NCBI RefSeq assembly: GCF_009827655.1
Contig: NZ_WTYV01000002.1
Coordinates: forward strand, 682,657-746,656
DNA: 64,000 nucleotides
Source: Alteraurantiacibacter buctensis
GTDB lineage: Bacteria > Pseudomonadota > Alphaproteobacteria > Sphingomonadales > Sphingomonadaceae
Direction: 5' to 3'
Position 1 is the first letter of the stretch. The number at the start of each line of letters is the position of its first letter. Position numbers and translations under genes: made by a program. Shown here one piece after another: positions 1 to 10,232 of this stretch. The notes beneath the pieces were generated by a model. That model had not been told where the DNA came from, did not search any database, and saw only the letters and a list, made by a program, of their open reading frames with translations.

Positions 1-1962
1 CTGGGCTGTCCGTTGACGGACCTGCTGGAGACGGTGGCCGAGGATGGTGTTTCCTCGGGCGAGCGGCCGCTTAATTTCTTCCTCTCGTCCCATACGAAGA
101 TCCAGGACCAGGTGGCGAAGCTGCTGGTCGGCGGCACGCAGGAATGGTGGTCGCTGACCGGCCGTCCCTACTTCGACCAGGACCACCAGTTCTGCGGCTT
201 TCGGGGCAGCGCCAAGGATATCTCCAGCCAGTTCCAGCGCCAGCTCGACCAGACCCGCCTGGCACAGTTTGACGACCTGACGGGCCTGGCCAACCGCCAC
301 CGGATGCAGACACGGCTGGAATCGATCCTTTCGGCCTTCAGGGTCAGCCGCCGAAGCTGTGCGCTGATCATGCTCGATCTCGACAAGTTCAAGGCGGTCA
401 ATGACCGGCTGGGTCACCCGGCGGGAGACGAGCTGCTGCGCCAGGTGGCCCAGCGGCTGCGCGGTATCCTCGTCTCGCCGGCGGAGATCGGCCGGCTGGG
501 CGGTGACGAGTTCCAGGTGATCATCCCCGACATGGACGATCGCGGCCTGCTGGGCGATCTCGCCAAGAAGATCATCCAGATGCTCTCGCAGCCCTATGAC
601 CTGCATGGGGACCGCGCGGTGATCGGCGCTTCGGTGGGCATTGCCATATCGCCTTACGACGGCGAGACCCCGGCCGACCTGGTCAAGAATGCCGACCTGG
701 CGCTCTATGCGTCCAAGGGCGGCGGGCGCGGGCAGTACCGCTTCTTCGCCAGCGACCTGGCCAATGCCGCCCAGCGCCAGCGCGAGATCGGCGAGGAGCT
801 GCGCGGGGCCCTGGCCAACGACCAGCTCGCCATGAGCTACCAGCCGATCGTGCGCGGCAGCGACAACACCGTCGTCGCCTTCGAGGCGCTGCTGCGCTGG
901 GAGCATCCGCAGCTCGGTGCCATCAGCCCGGCCACATTCGTGCCCATCGCCGAGGAGCTGAACCTCACCGCGCGCCTGGGCGAATGGAGCCTGCGCCGCG
1001 CCTGTCAGGAAGCCGCCGCCTGGCCGGGTGACTTGCGGGTAACGGTCAATGTCACTCCGCAGCTGTTCTTCTCCGGCATGCTGGTGCCGGCCGTGGAGGA
1101 GGCATTGGAAGCCAGCGGCCTGCGCGCCAACCGGCTGGAGCTGGAGGTGAGCGAGGGCGTGTTCATGGGCGAGAGCAGCCAGGTGGACAAGATCTTCGCC
1201 CGTCTCGCCAAGCGCGGTGTGCGGCTGACGCTGGACGATTTCGGCAAGGGCTACTCATCGCTTGCCTTCCTGCGGCGGGCGCCGTTCGAGAAGATCAAGA
1301 TCGACCAGGGGTTTGTGCGCGGCTGCACGCGGGTGGATTCGTCCAACGCGGCGATCATCTCGGCGATCGTCAGCCTGGCGAAGGCGCTGGATATGGAGAC
1401 CACCGCCGCCGGGGTTGAGGCGATGGACGAACTGTCCACCGTTCTGCAGCAGGGTGCCACCTACATCCAGGGCTTCATCTATTCCCGGCCCGTGCCGCAG
1501 GAGGTGGTGCTGGAAAAGCTGGAGGGGGGCGACTTCGTCTTTCAGCCGGTGGGGCCCGAACACCACCGTGCCGAGCGGCGCACCGTGCTGCTGCGGATCG
1601 GGGTCTATCACGAGAACGACCGCTACGAGGCCACCCTGCGAAACCTCTCGCGCACCGGGGCCCTGATCGAGGGATTGCTCGATGTGCCGGTGGGCACCGA
1701 CCTGGTGCTCGACCTGGGCGGCGGACAGCTGGCCGTGGCAACCGTGCGGCGCAGCCAGGATGCTACCCAGGGTGTCGAGTTCGAGACACCCCTGATCAGC
1801 GACGGTGCCAACGGCCTGTGCACCCGCCATCGTGTCTCCCCGCAGCAGATGGCGGCAGCCGGCTTCGGTCAGGCAGCGGGCGGCATTGCCGAGGGCATGG
1901 GGCAGGGCAGGCGGCGGTTCATCCAGGTCGACCTGTCCGCCACATCATCCCGCGCGGCCTAG
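1..1962 (+). CDS. Bifunctional diguanylate cyclase/phosphodiesterase with C-terminal PilZ domain (5' end outside window)
   Basis: This gene turns over and probably senses cyclic di-GMP. The open frame runs from base 1, so the true start lies upstream; the TTG at 13 is only an internal codon. Counting from base 1, the end of a PAS domain lies near residues 30-80, a cyclase domain with an intact GGDEF at about 167-171, then an EAL domain with EALLRWEH at about 295. The EAL domain keeps the conserved DDFGKGYSS, KIKID and GVEA stretches. At the C-terminus RAERR (about 523) followed by NLSRTG (about 547) matches the c-di-GMP binding signature of PilZ domains. I see no RxxD inhibitory site before GGDEF. 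Both catalytic domains look intact, but which activity dominates cannot be read from sequence. Confidence 0.93.
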   Translation: MGCPLTDLLETVAEDGVSSGERPLNFFLSSHTKIQDQVAKLLVGGTQEWWSLTGRPYFDQDHQFCGFRGSAKDISSQFQRQLDQTRLAQFDDLTGLANRHRMQTRLESILSAFRVSRRSCALIMLDLDKFKAVNDRLGHPAGDELLRQVAQRLRGILVSPAEIGRLGGDEFQVIIPDMDDRGLLGDLAKKIIQMLSQPYDLHGDRAVIGASVGIAISPYDGETPADLVKNADLALYASKGGGRGQYRFFASDLANAAQRQREIGEELRGALANDQLAMSYQPIVRGSDNTVVAFEALLRWEHPQLGAISPATFVPIAEELNLTARLGEWSLRRACQEAAAWPGDLRVTVNVTPQLFFSGMLVPAVEEALEASGLRANRLELEVSEGVFMGESSQVDKIFARLAKRGVRLTLDDFGKGYSSLAFLRRAPFEKIKIDQGFVRGCTRVDSSNAAIISAIVSLAKALDMETTAAGVEAMDELSTVLQQGATYIQGFIYSRPVPQEVVLEKLEGGDFVFQPVGPEHHRAERRTVLLRIGVYHENDRYEATLRNLSRTGALIEGLLDVPVGTDLVLDLGGGQLAVATVRRSQDATQGVEFETPLISDGANGLCTRHRVSPQQMAAAGFGQAAGGIAEGMGQGRRRFIQVDLSATSSRAA

Positions 1963-2012
1963 GGCCTTTCAACGCTGCTGACAGGGCGGCCGGACCCCGC
2001 TAGAGGCGGGCC

Positions 2013-3833
<1,821 letters not shown>

Positions 3834-3862
3834 GCGGAGGCGCTAAGGAAGCTGGAGGCCGG

Positions 3863-5536
3863 TCAGTCGGCTGCCAAAATCGTGAATAGTTCCATTTGCT
3901 TTCCGCTAAGCTCATCTAGGATTTTGTGTTTCGTCTTTGGGCTCCGAAACATTTGATAATGAGCCACGGATTTCTGTTGACTGCAGGCTTTGGAAACAAC
4001 TTCCACAGCCTCATCGATCAGCGGCTGCATTGCATCCCGATCCGGAATCGGCAAACCTCGCTTGGCGAGAAGCATCTTTATCGTAAATAGAACGAACCAA
4101 TGGCCGTATATGAGATATTGGTAAGACCCACCGCTTTCAATATGCCCCGAAAAGTCGGCGCTATACCTATCTCTGAGTTCTTCAATCTTTTGATATAGAT
4201 TTATTAGTCTAACTAGTTGCGATATGTCGTAGGATTCGTGAAAAATCTGATTAAATCGAATTCCAAATATGGAATCTGATTCACTACGTGCGCGTTCAGG
4301 CTCGTTTAGATAATATGATAGAATCATCTGACCCAATTTAAGCGCGTCAACACGAGAATCTGCCGCTTTGTCTGCGTGCATATTCCTTTTTCGTTCGAAA
4401 AATAGGCCGTGATCACTGAGTGCCAGTTCTAGCTTTTTGAGAACTTCCGTGTTCGAACGCAAATCTCGATTTTGGATCTTAGCTTGACTGTTGGTGGCGA
4501 CTGCCACGCTCTCGACAATATCCTTCTCGCTTGTTGCATATATGCGGACTAGCAGCACAACATTTTGAAGTGATTCCGGGTCGAAGCGATAAGCTTCCAT
4601 CAGAGAGTGTGACGTCTGTGCGCCATTGACAATTTGGAAGTCCTCCAAATTTATCACAGGATTTGCGTGCCCTTTATTATACGTGTAAGAGTTACAAATT
4701 ATCGTAATTCCGTTATTTAAGTACCAAAAAAGATAACTCTTTGATGATGTTGCGGTTGCAATGATGTCAGCGTTATAGCCACCGCTTTGTCCAAGAAAGA
4801 TTCGAAGGTTGTCATCAAATAGGTATCGTTTTACGGATTTTTTGTCTGAGCTAGCAATCATCTCAATAAAGGAATATGGGTCAACTGACGCAATCACACC
4901 CCTCACGTTTCCGTCTGTCCGCTCGAAAAGTTCTTTCCCTAAGACTTGAAGTTGCCCCTTTTCGCTGCGCTTTTGCCCTGCGCCCAAATCCGCCACGAGC
5001 TGTTCCGCGCCGTAGTGGATGTAGGAGATTTGTTCATGTCTATCGCAATACCCGTCTAAGATTGATGTTGCAGAGCTCGACAACCCTTCATCGTTTGAAC
5101 AAAACACAATCTTGTAACGGCAAAACAAACCTTTCTCGTGGAGAGACCAAATTTGGCGGATTTTTTGACTGGTCAGAAAATTTGCTCCCGCAGCGAGGTC
5201 CGCCGAGCGGTCAAATAGATCATTAAGAAAGGCGCAGATCTTTAGCGCTTCATTGTCATTTATGGTTCTTTTCGAAGAGGAGTGTGTATCTCTGTATTTC
5301 GCTTGAAATATGTAAACCTCGGCAGAATCTTCCTTTTCTATAATGTGTATCGCATCCACACCCCGATCATTTTTTCCATCGGTAATGGTTTCAATGCGAT
5401 CTTCTTCCGAACTTGGAAAAAATTGGTCTAGGATTAGCCAGAGGAAAGCCCATGACTTATTTGGCGTGCTGCGCCTTTCTTCGATCGCTTTCACTCGGGA
5501 GTCGACTATATCCCATTCTAGCCTCGAGATCGTCAC
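3863..5536 (-). CDS. AIPR-family putative abortive-infection protein with PD-(D/E)XK-like N-terminus
   Basis: This 557-residue protein resembles the AIPR (abortive infection phage resistance) family. The family hallmark FQIVNGAQTSHSL lies at about residues 300-312, preceded by DDNLRIFLG (241-249) and FWYLNNGITII (270-280). The N-terminus has a Mrr/PD-(D/E)XK-like pattern: GVDAIHII with D61, then VYIFQAK with Q78 and K80. That suggests a nuclease fused to the AIPR core, which is an inference. The gene is clearly richer in A+T than lepA and the genes downstream, and uses rare codons such as ATA and TTA, which points to horizontal transfer. It is divergent from the HNH gene at 5657 with a 120-base gap and convergent with lepA. 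The phage target and trigger are unknown. Confidence 0.8.
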   Translation of the reverse strand: MTISRLEWDIVDSRVKAIEERRSTPNKSWAFLWLILDQFFPSSEEDRIETITDGKNDRGVDAIHIIEKEDSAEVYIFQAKYRDTHSSSKRTINDNEALKICAFLNDLFDRSADLAAGANFLTSQKIRQIWSLHEKGLFCRYKIVFCSNDEGLSSSATSILDGYCDRHEQISYIHYGAEQLVADLGAGQKRSEKGQLQVLGKELFERTDGNVRGVIASVDPYSFIEMIASSDKKSVKRYLFDDNLRIFLGQSGGYNADIIATATSSKSYLFWYLNNGITIICNSYTYNKGHANPVINLEDFQIVNGAQTSHSLMEAYRFDPESLQNVVLLVRIYATSEKDIVESVAVATNSQAKIQNRDLRSNTEVLKKLELALSDHGLFFERKRNMHADKAADSRVDALKLGQMILSYYLNEPERARSESDSIFGIRFNQIFHESYDISQLVRLINLYQKIEELRDRYSADFSGHIESGGSYQYLIYGHWFVLFTIKMLLAKRGLPIPDRDAMQPLIDEAVEVVSKACSQQKSVAHYQMFRSPKTKHKILDELSGKQMELFTILAAD

Positions 5537-5656
5537 TCTAAGGTCTCCGCAACTAAGTCTATGAGAGCGGGCGAGGTGTAGACATTAATAGTGCATTGAG
5601 TCTACGTAGTTCCTCCAGCGCCGAACGATCCGGCGAGAACCTCTATCGGATGCGAA

Positions 5657-6523
5657 ATGACATTCGGCGTATTCATGCATAAGGACGGGTCGATCTACGA
5701 CGACATTCCCGAAGTGCATTACCAGTTTCCGAAGAGCTATCTCAGCCGAGCCAAGCAAATGGTCGGCGATTGGATCGTATACCGAGAGCCGGTAAAGCTG
5801 CCGCAGTCCAAAGGCTTCTTCGCCGTGGCGAAGGTGGAACGGATCATCCCCGATCCAGCCGTGTCGGATCGCTACCGGGCGATCATTCAGGAAGGCAGCT
5901 ATCTGCCATTCTCGCCTACCGTTCCGCACATCGTTGATGGCCAACCAGTTGAGAGAGATTTGGCGAACGCGCAGGCGGCAGTGCGGCCTCTCTCGGCATC
6001 GGATTTCTCGCGCATTATCGGCCTAGGCCTGCCCGAAGACGATACCCTGCCGCGCGTTGGCGAACTCGAGGGGGAGCTACGGGTCCGAGACCCGCAAATG
6101 CCGTTCGAGATCGAGCGGCCCATTGTCCAAACTCTGCTCAATCGCCCGTTCCGGGACCGTGCCTTTCGCCGCGCCGTGCTGCACGCCTATGATGGGCGCT
6201 GCGCAGTCACCGGTTGGCGGCTGGTCAATGGTGGCGGTCGTCTGGAGGCAGAGGCGGCGCATATCCGCCCCGTGGAGCGGGGAGGGCCAGACAGCATTCG
6301 CAATGGTTTGGCGCTCTCAGGCACGGCGCACTGGATGTTCGACCGGGGATTGATCGGGCTTAGCGACGATCTGGACATCATGGTTTCGCGTCACGTGAAT
6401 GACCCTGCCAGCGTGGCGGGCATCATCAACCGTTCGGGAAAAGCCTTGGTGCCGCCGCGCGAGGGCGATAGGCCTCATCCTGAGTTCCTGAGGTGGCATC
6501 GGGACAACTGCTTCAAACACTGA
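5657..6523 (+). CDS. HNH endonuclease with N-terminal PUA/EVE-like domain
   Basis: The C-terminal half of this 288-residue protein is an HNH_2-type nuclease: GRCAVTGWRL (180-189), AAHIRPVE with H202, SIRNGLALSG with N216, and AHWMFDRG with H225. The first ~110 residues (PEVHYQFPKSYL, GDWIVYREP, GFFAVAKVERIIPDP) have the look of PUA/EVE-like domains that read modified bases, as in EVE-HNH enzymes such as VcaM4I. The assignment of that domain is inference from pattern, not a search. Proteins with this layout are widespread in alphaproteobacteria and are candidates for modification-dependent restriction. No cognate methyltransferase lies nearby, which suits a type IV-like enzyme. The gene faces away from the AIPR gene, and the two together look like a small defence island between lepA and DUF6481. 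Confidence 0.82.
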   Translation: MTFGVFMHKDGSIYDDIPEVHYQFPKSYLSRAKQMVGDWIVYREPVKLPQSKGFFAVAKVERIIPDPAVSDRYRAIIQEGSYLPFSPTVPHIVDGQPVERDLANAQAAVRPLSASDFSRIIGLGLPEDDTLPRVGELEGELRVRDPQMPFEIERPIVQTLLNRPFRDRAFRRAVLHAYDGRCAVTGWRLVNGGGRLEAEAAHIRPVERGGPDSIRNGLALSGTAHWMFDRGLIGLSDDLDIMVSRHVNDPASVAGIINRSGKALVPPREGDRPHPEFLRWHRDNCFKH

Positions 6524-6639
6524 TCCCCACCACCCCTACAGACACCCGCCCCAACTTGCGCTAAGCGCCCCGCATCCCCCCATCCGGCGCGCGCCTCCAC
6601 GCCCGCGCCCATCAGACAATAAAGTGACCGACTCCCATC

Positions 6640-6948
6640 ATGGCAGGATTCAAGGACAGTTTCGAAGATCGCGCAGCCCGCTCGCAGGCGGCGCGGGAGA
6701 AGGCGTTGCAGATGCTCGCCAACCGCGCTCCGGTGGACGAGGCGGAGGTGGCCCGGCGCAAGGCGGCGCAGGAGGCCAAGGAAGCCGCTCGCGCCGAGAA
6801 GAGCGCCGCGCGCAAGGCGGCCATTGCCCAGGCCAAGGCCGACAAGGCGGCGGCCGCTGCCGTGCCCGTGAAGGCCGCGCCCACCGAGGCGGAGCTGAAG
6901 CAGGCGCGGGACGAGAAGTACGCCGCGCGCAAGGCACGCAAGGGCTGA
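6640..6948 (+). CDS. DUF6481 family protein
   Basis: A 102-residue, highly charged Ala/Lys/Arg/Glu-rich protein beginning MAGFKDSFEDRAARSQAAREKAL. It matches my memory of DUF6481, a small family common in sphingomonads and related alphaproteobacteria with no known function. The sequence is almost wholly predicted helix, with long runs of RKAAQEAKEAARAEKSAARK type, and has no signal peptide or membrane segment. It probably acts in the cytoplasm and the basic character would suit nucleic-acid binding, but that is a guess. It converges on the terminase-like gene. Confidence 0.8.
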   Translation: MAGFKDSFEDRAARSQAAREKALQMLANRAPVDEAEVARRKAAQEAKEAARAEKSAARKAAIAQAKADKAAAAAVPVKAAPTEAELKQARDEKYAARKARKG

Positions 6949-6974
6949 GTGCGGGGGGCTGATCGACGGGCGGC

Positions 6975-7736
6975 TCAGTCGCCGAACACCATGTCGATGA
7001 TCTGCCACACCTTCGCCCGCTTGTCCGGCGTGAACCAGCGGGCATAGTCTTCCTGCGCCAGGGCATGGTCGGCTTCGTCCCACGGGCCTGAGTGGCGGGC
7101 CATGCGGTCGGCTGTCTCGGCCTCGCGGAACGCGGCATAGGCGGCGCGGGCCTGCGGGCCAAGGGTGGTGAACCAGCGGCGGTGCAGCTCGGCCAGGTAT
7201 TCCACCGTGGCCGCGCCGGTCTCGTCGTATTCTGCCGCCGCGCGGATGGCGGCCTCGCGCTCCCACTCCTCGCGCCACTGGGCCTTCAGGCGCTTCAGCT
7301 CGGCTGCATCGGTGGCGCTCAGCGCCTTGGGCTTGCCGCCGGTGAACCGATCGGGCGCGCGGTTCCTCAGCATGAACATCAGCAGCCGGTCGTTATACAC
7401 GGTGCGCGTGCCCACCAGCTTGCCATAGGAATAGACCGGCACCTCCACCCCGTTCAGCGCGCGGTCCATCGCCACGTCCTCGATCCGGCGCATGCCGATG
7501 TCCAGCGCGGCATCCCACGCGGCGCGGAAGGCGGCGGCTTCCGGGTGGCGGCGCAGCATGTAGGCGCCGTGGTCGGCCCGGCCCACGCGGCGGCAGGCGG
7601 CCTTGACGCTGCCGGTCTCTGCCAGCGCCTCGATGAAATCGCGCTGCACCTGCGCGGTCCAGCCGTTGGAGCGGTGCTTGGCGCGGGGCACGGGGTCGAA
7701 TGCGGGGAGGACGGCGGGAAGGGTCTGGTCGGTCAT
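6975..7736 (-). CDS. Hypothetical protein with phage-terminase-small-subunit-like helix-turn-helix
   Basis: A 253-residue protein starting MTDQTLPAVLPAFDP. Residues ~25-75 (VQRDFIEALAETGSVKAACRRVG, then AYMLRRHPEAAAFRAAWDAAL) look like the DNA-binding HTH of phage terminase small subunits (Terminase_2 type). The middle carries ALNGVEVPVYSYGKLVGTR and a YNDRLLMFMLRNRAPDRF segment that recurs in sphingomonad chromosomal homologues. No terminase large subunit, portal or capsid gene is nearby, so this is more likely a domesticated or independent DNA-binding protein than a prophage remnant. The frame remains open far upstream of the ATG at 7736, but that part is only the shadow of the cyclase gene. 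It is divergent from the cyclase gene at 7854. Confidence 0.72.
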   Translation of the reverse strand: MTDQTLPAVLPAFDPVPRAKHRSNGWTAQVQRDFIEALAETGSVKAACRRVGRADHGAYMLRRHPEAAAFRAAWDAALDIGMRRIEDVAMDRALNGVEVPVYSYGKLVGTRTVYNDRLLMFMLRNRAPDRFTGGKPKALSATDAAELKRLKAQWREEWEREAAIRAAAEYDETGAATVEYLAELHRRWFTTLGPQARAAYAAFREAETADRMARHSGPWDEADHALAQEDYARWFTPDKRAKVWQIIDMVFGD

Positions 7737-7853
7737 GCGGGTGGTCCTGTGGCAGGGTGCTGTGCGGACAGGGGTGGCGCGCCTGCGGGGCTGTAGGAAA
7801 GCGGTTTTGCCTGCTAGGGTGCCCTCCATCATCCCGTGGGGGGAGGGCAGGCG

Positions 7854-10085
7854 TTGCGCGATATCATGGCCCGGGTGCGGCACTGGCTGGCCGAGCGCAG
7901 CCTTTCGGCGGCGGGGCTGGCCGTGCTGGGCCTGCTGGCGCTGCTCGCCTGGACCGACCCCGCGCCGCTGCAGCGCGTGCGCTTGCAGGTGTTCGACGGC
8001 TGGCAGCGGCTGGCCCCCGCGCCGGTCGCCAGCGGGGCGGGGCAGGTGGTGGTGGTCGATATCGACGAGGCGTCCATCGCCACCCTGGGCCAGTGGCCCT
8101 GGCCGCGCACCGACCTCGCCACGCTCACCACCCGGCTGGGGCAGGCGGGGGCGAAGGTGGTGGCCTTCGACGTGGTCTTTTCCGAACCCGACCGCACTAG
8201 CCCGGAGCAACTGGCCACGCGGCTGGGCCTGCCCGCACTCGCCGCGCTCCCCGGCCACGATGCCGCGCTGGCGCAGAGCTTTGCCAGCGTGCCGGTGGTG
8301 GCGGGCTTCTTCCTCGATCGGCAGCGGATCGGCCGCGCGGTGGAGCCGGCCGCGCCGTTCCTGCTCCACGGCTCGCTCCCCACCCGATCGGTGGCGCAAT
8401 ACCAGGGCGCGCTGCTGCCGCTTCCGGTGCTGGAGCAGGCGGCGGCGGGCACCGGCTCGCTGACGCTGGAGGCGGACCCCGACGGCATCGTTCGCCGGGC
8501 GCCGCTGGTGGCGATCCATCGCGGTACGCTGGTCCCCTCGCTGGGCCTGGAGGCCGTGCGGCTGGCGACCGGCGCAGGCAACCCCGACCTGACCACCAGC
8601 GACGGCAGCGGCGAGACGCTGGCCGCTCCCGGCGCGGCGGTCTCGGTGCGGCTGGGCGATACGGTGATCCCGGTCGACGCGGGCGGCGAGATGTGGGTGC
8701 ACTACCCGCGCAATGACACCCGCCCCGTGCTCAGCGCCGCGCGCATCATCGGGGGCGAAATCAGCCCGCAAGCCCTGCGCGAGGTGGTGGGCGGGCGGAT
8801 CGTCTTCGTGGGCGGAAGTGCGGTGGGGCTGCAGGACCTCGTCTCCACCCCGCTGAGCGAGCGCACCGCCGGGGTGAACACCCACGCCGCCGCGGCCGAG
8901 CAGATGCTGGCGGGGCACTTCCTCCAGCGGCCGGACTGGGCCTTTGCGCTGGAATGGGTGCTGGCCCTGCTGGCCGGCGGCGCCCTGGCCCTGTCTCTGC
9001 CCCGGCTGGGCGCGGCCAGGGGGGCCGTGGTGGCGCTGGCAGGCGTGGCGCTGGCGGTGGGGGGCAGCTGGCTGGCCTTCACCCGCGCGGGCTACCTGCT
9101 TGATCCCACCTGGCCGGTGCTGGCGCTGCTGGCGGTCTATACCGTGCAGACGGTGCTGGCCTTCCGCCGCGAGGAGCGCCGCCGCAGCTATATCCACCGC
9201 GCCTTCGATCGCTACCTCTCGCCCGAACTGGTGCGCCAGATCGCCGCCGATCCGGGGCGGCTGGAACTGGGTGGCGAGGAGCGCGACATGAGCGTGCTGA
9301 TGGCCGACATCCGCGGCTTCAGCCGCATTTCCGAACGCCTCAGCCCGCGCCAGGTGATCGACTTCCTGGTGGCCTTCCTCACACCGATGAGCGCGATCCT
9401 GCTGGCCCGCAAGGCCACGCTGGACAAGTACATCGGCGATGCCGTGCTGGCCTTCTGGAACGCCCCTCTGGACGATCCCGAGCACCCGCAGAACGCCGCC
9501 CGCGCCGCGCTGGAGATGGTTGCCAAGGTGGCGGAACTGAACCGCACGATGCCCCGGCAGAACAAGGTGCCGTGGCCCGGCGAGGTGAAGATCGGTGTGG
9601 GCCTGAACACCGGCCTGTGCTGCGTGGGCAACATGGGCAGCGCCGAGCGCCTGTCCTACACCCTGATCGGTGACACGGTGAACGTGGCCAGCCGGCTGGA
9701 GGGGCTGACCAAGCTCTACGGCGTGCCCATCGCCGTAGGCGAGGCCATGGCCGCGCGCCTGCCCGGCTTTGCCCTGCTGGAGCTAGACCGGGTGCGCGTG
9801 GTGGGCCGCGACCAGCCCGCCACCCCGTCTGCCCTGCTGGGTGACGAGACGCTGGCGGCCGACCCGCAGTTCCTGGCGCTGCGCCACCTGCACGACCAGA
9901 TGCTGGCCGCCTACCGCCCGCAGGAATGGGACGCGGCGGAGCGCCTGCTGGCCGAGGGACAACCGCTATACGCGGCGCTCGGCATCCCCGGCCTGCACGC
10001 GCTCTACCGGCAACGCGTGGCCACGCTGCGCGCCGATCCGCCGGGCGCGGGCTGGGACGGGGTGTTTACCGCGACGGAGAAGTAG
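7854..10085 (+). CDS. CHASE2-domain class III adenylate/guanylate cyclase
   Basis: A membrane-bound sensor cyclase making cAMP or cGMP from the nucleotide triphosphate. After an N-terminal membrane segment, a CHASE2 sensory domain fills about residues 30-325 (VVVVDIDEASIATLGQWPWPR, KVVAFDVVFSEPD), followed by three membrane helices (about 330-415) and a catalytic domain from about 455. Catalytic features are intact: metal-binding MADIRGFS and YIGDAVLAFW, and the transition-state TLIGDTVNVASRLE. I place the start at TTG 7854, six bases after GGGAGG; GTG 7836 or ATG 7866 are alternatives. CHASE2 cyclases often sit beside FecR-domain proteins; here the FecR gene is 3.5 kb away beyond the phytase operon. 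Confidence 0.9.
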   Translation: MRDIMARVRHWLAERSLSAAGLAVLGLLALLAWTDPAPLQRVRLQVFDGWQRLAPAPVASGAGQVVVVDIDEASIATLGQWPWPRTDLATLTTRLGQAGAKVVAFDVVFSEPDRTSPEQLATRLGLPALAALPGHDAALAQSFASVPVVAGFFLDRQRIGRAVEPAAPFLLHGSLPTRSVAQYQGALLPLPVLEQAAAGTGSLTLEADPDGIVRRAPLVAIHRGTLVPSLGLEAVRLATGAGNPDLTTSDGSGETLAAPGAAVSVRLGDTVIPVDAGGEMWVHYPRNDTRPVLSAARIIGGEISPQALREVVGGRIVFVGGSAVGLQDLVSTPLSERTAGVNTHAAAAEQMLAGHFLQRPDWAFALEWVLALLAGGALALSLPRLGAARGAVVALAGVALAVGGSWLAFTRAGYLLDPTWPVLALLAVYTVQTVLAFRREERRRSYIHRAFDRYLSPELVRQIAADPGRLELGGEERDMSVLMADIRGFSRISERLSPRQVIDFLVAFLTPMSAILLARKATLDKYIGDAVLAFWNAPLDDPEHPQNAARAALEMVAKVAELNRTMPRQNKVPWPGEVKIGVGLNTGLCCVGNMGSAERLSYTLIGDTVNVASRLEGLTKLYGVPIAVGEAMAARLPGFALLELDRVRVVGRDQPATPSALLGDETLAADPQFLALRHLHDQMLAAYRPQEWDAAERLLAEGQPLYAALGIPGLHALYRQRVATLRADPPGAGWDGVFTATEK

Positions 10086-10143
10086 GCCCACGCTGACAGG
10101 CACAGGCGGCATGGCCCTGTGGCCTTCGGGTAACAGCCTGCCG

Positions 10144-10183
10144 CTGTCACGGCGCCGCAACAAATCTGTCGTCCCGTTGCAAC
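10144..10183 (+). promoter_or_regulatory. Two tandem Pho-box-like elements upstream of the TonB receptor-phytase operon
   Basis: Four 7-base half-sites repeat every 11 bases: CTGTCAC (10144-10150), CCGCAAC (10155-10161), CTGTCGT (10166-10172) and TTGCAAC (10177-10183). The spacing 7-4-7-4-7-4-7 is that of tandem PhoB boxes (consensus half-site CTGTCAT), as in the E. coli pstS promoter. The first and third half-sites match at 6 or so of 7 positions, while the second and fourth are weaker. The array ends 49 bases before the receptor ATG. Control by PhoB under phosphate starvation would make sense for a phytase, but is inferred. Confidence 0.6.
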
Positions 10184-10232
10184 GCAGCAGGGCCAGTGCG
10201 CCCCCGTCATTCAACCAGACGGGACCACCCCC

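Noticed and set aside
6975..7736. Prophage remnant suggested by the terminase-like protein
   Set aside because: No other phage gene, integrase, attachment site or composition change surrounds it.
7737..9485. Upstream extension of the terminase-like frame to 836 residues
   Set aside because: The extra part is antisense to the CHASE2 cyclase, low in complexity, and has no conserved domain. The ATG at 7736 begins the recognisable protein.
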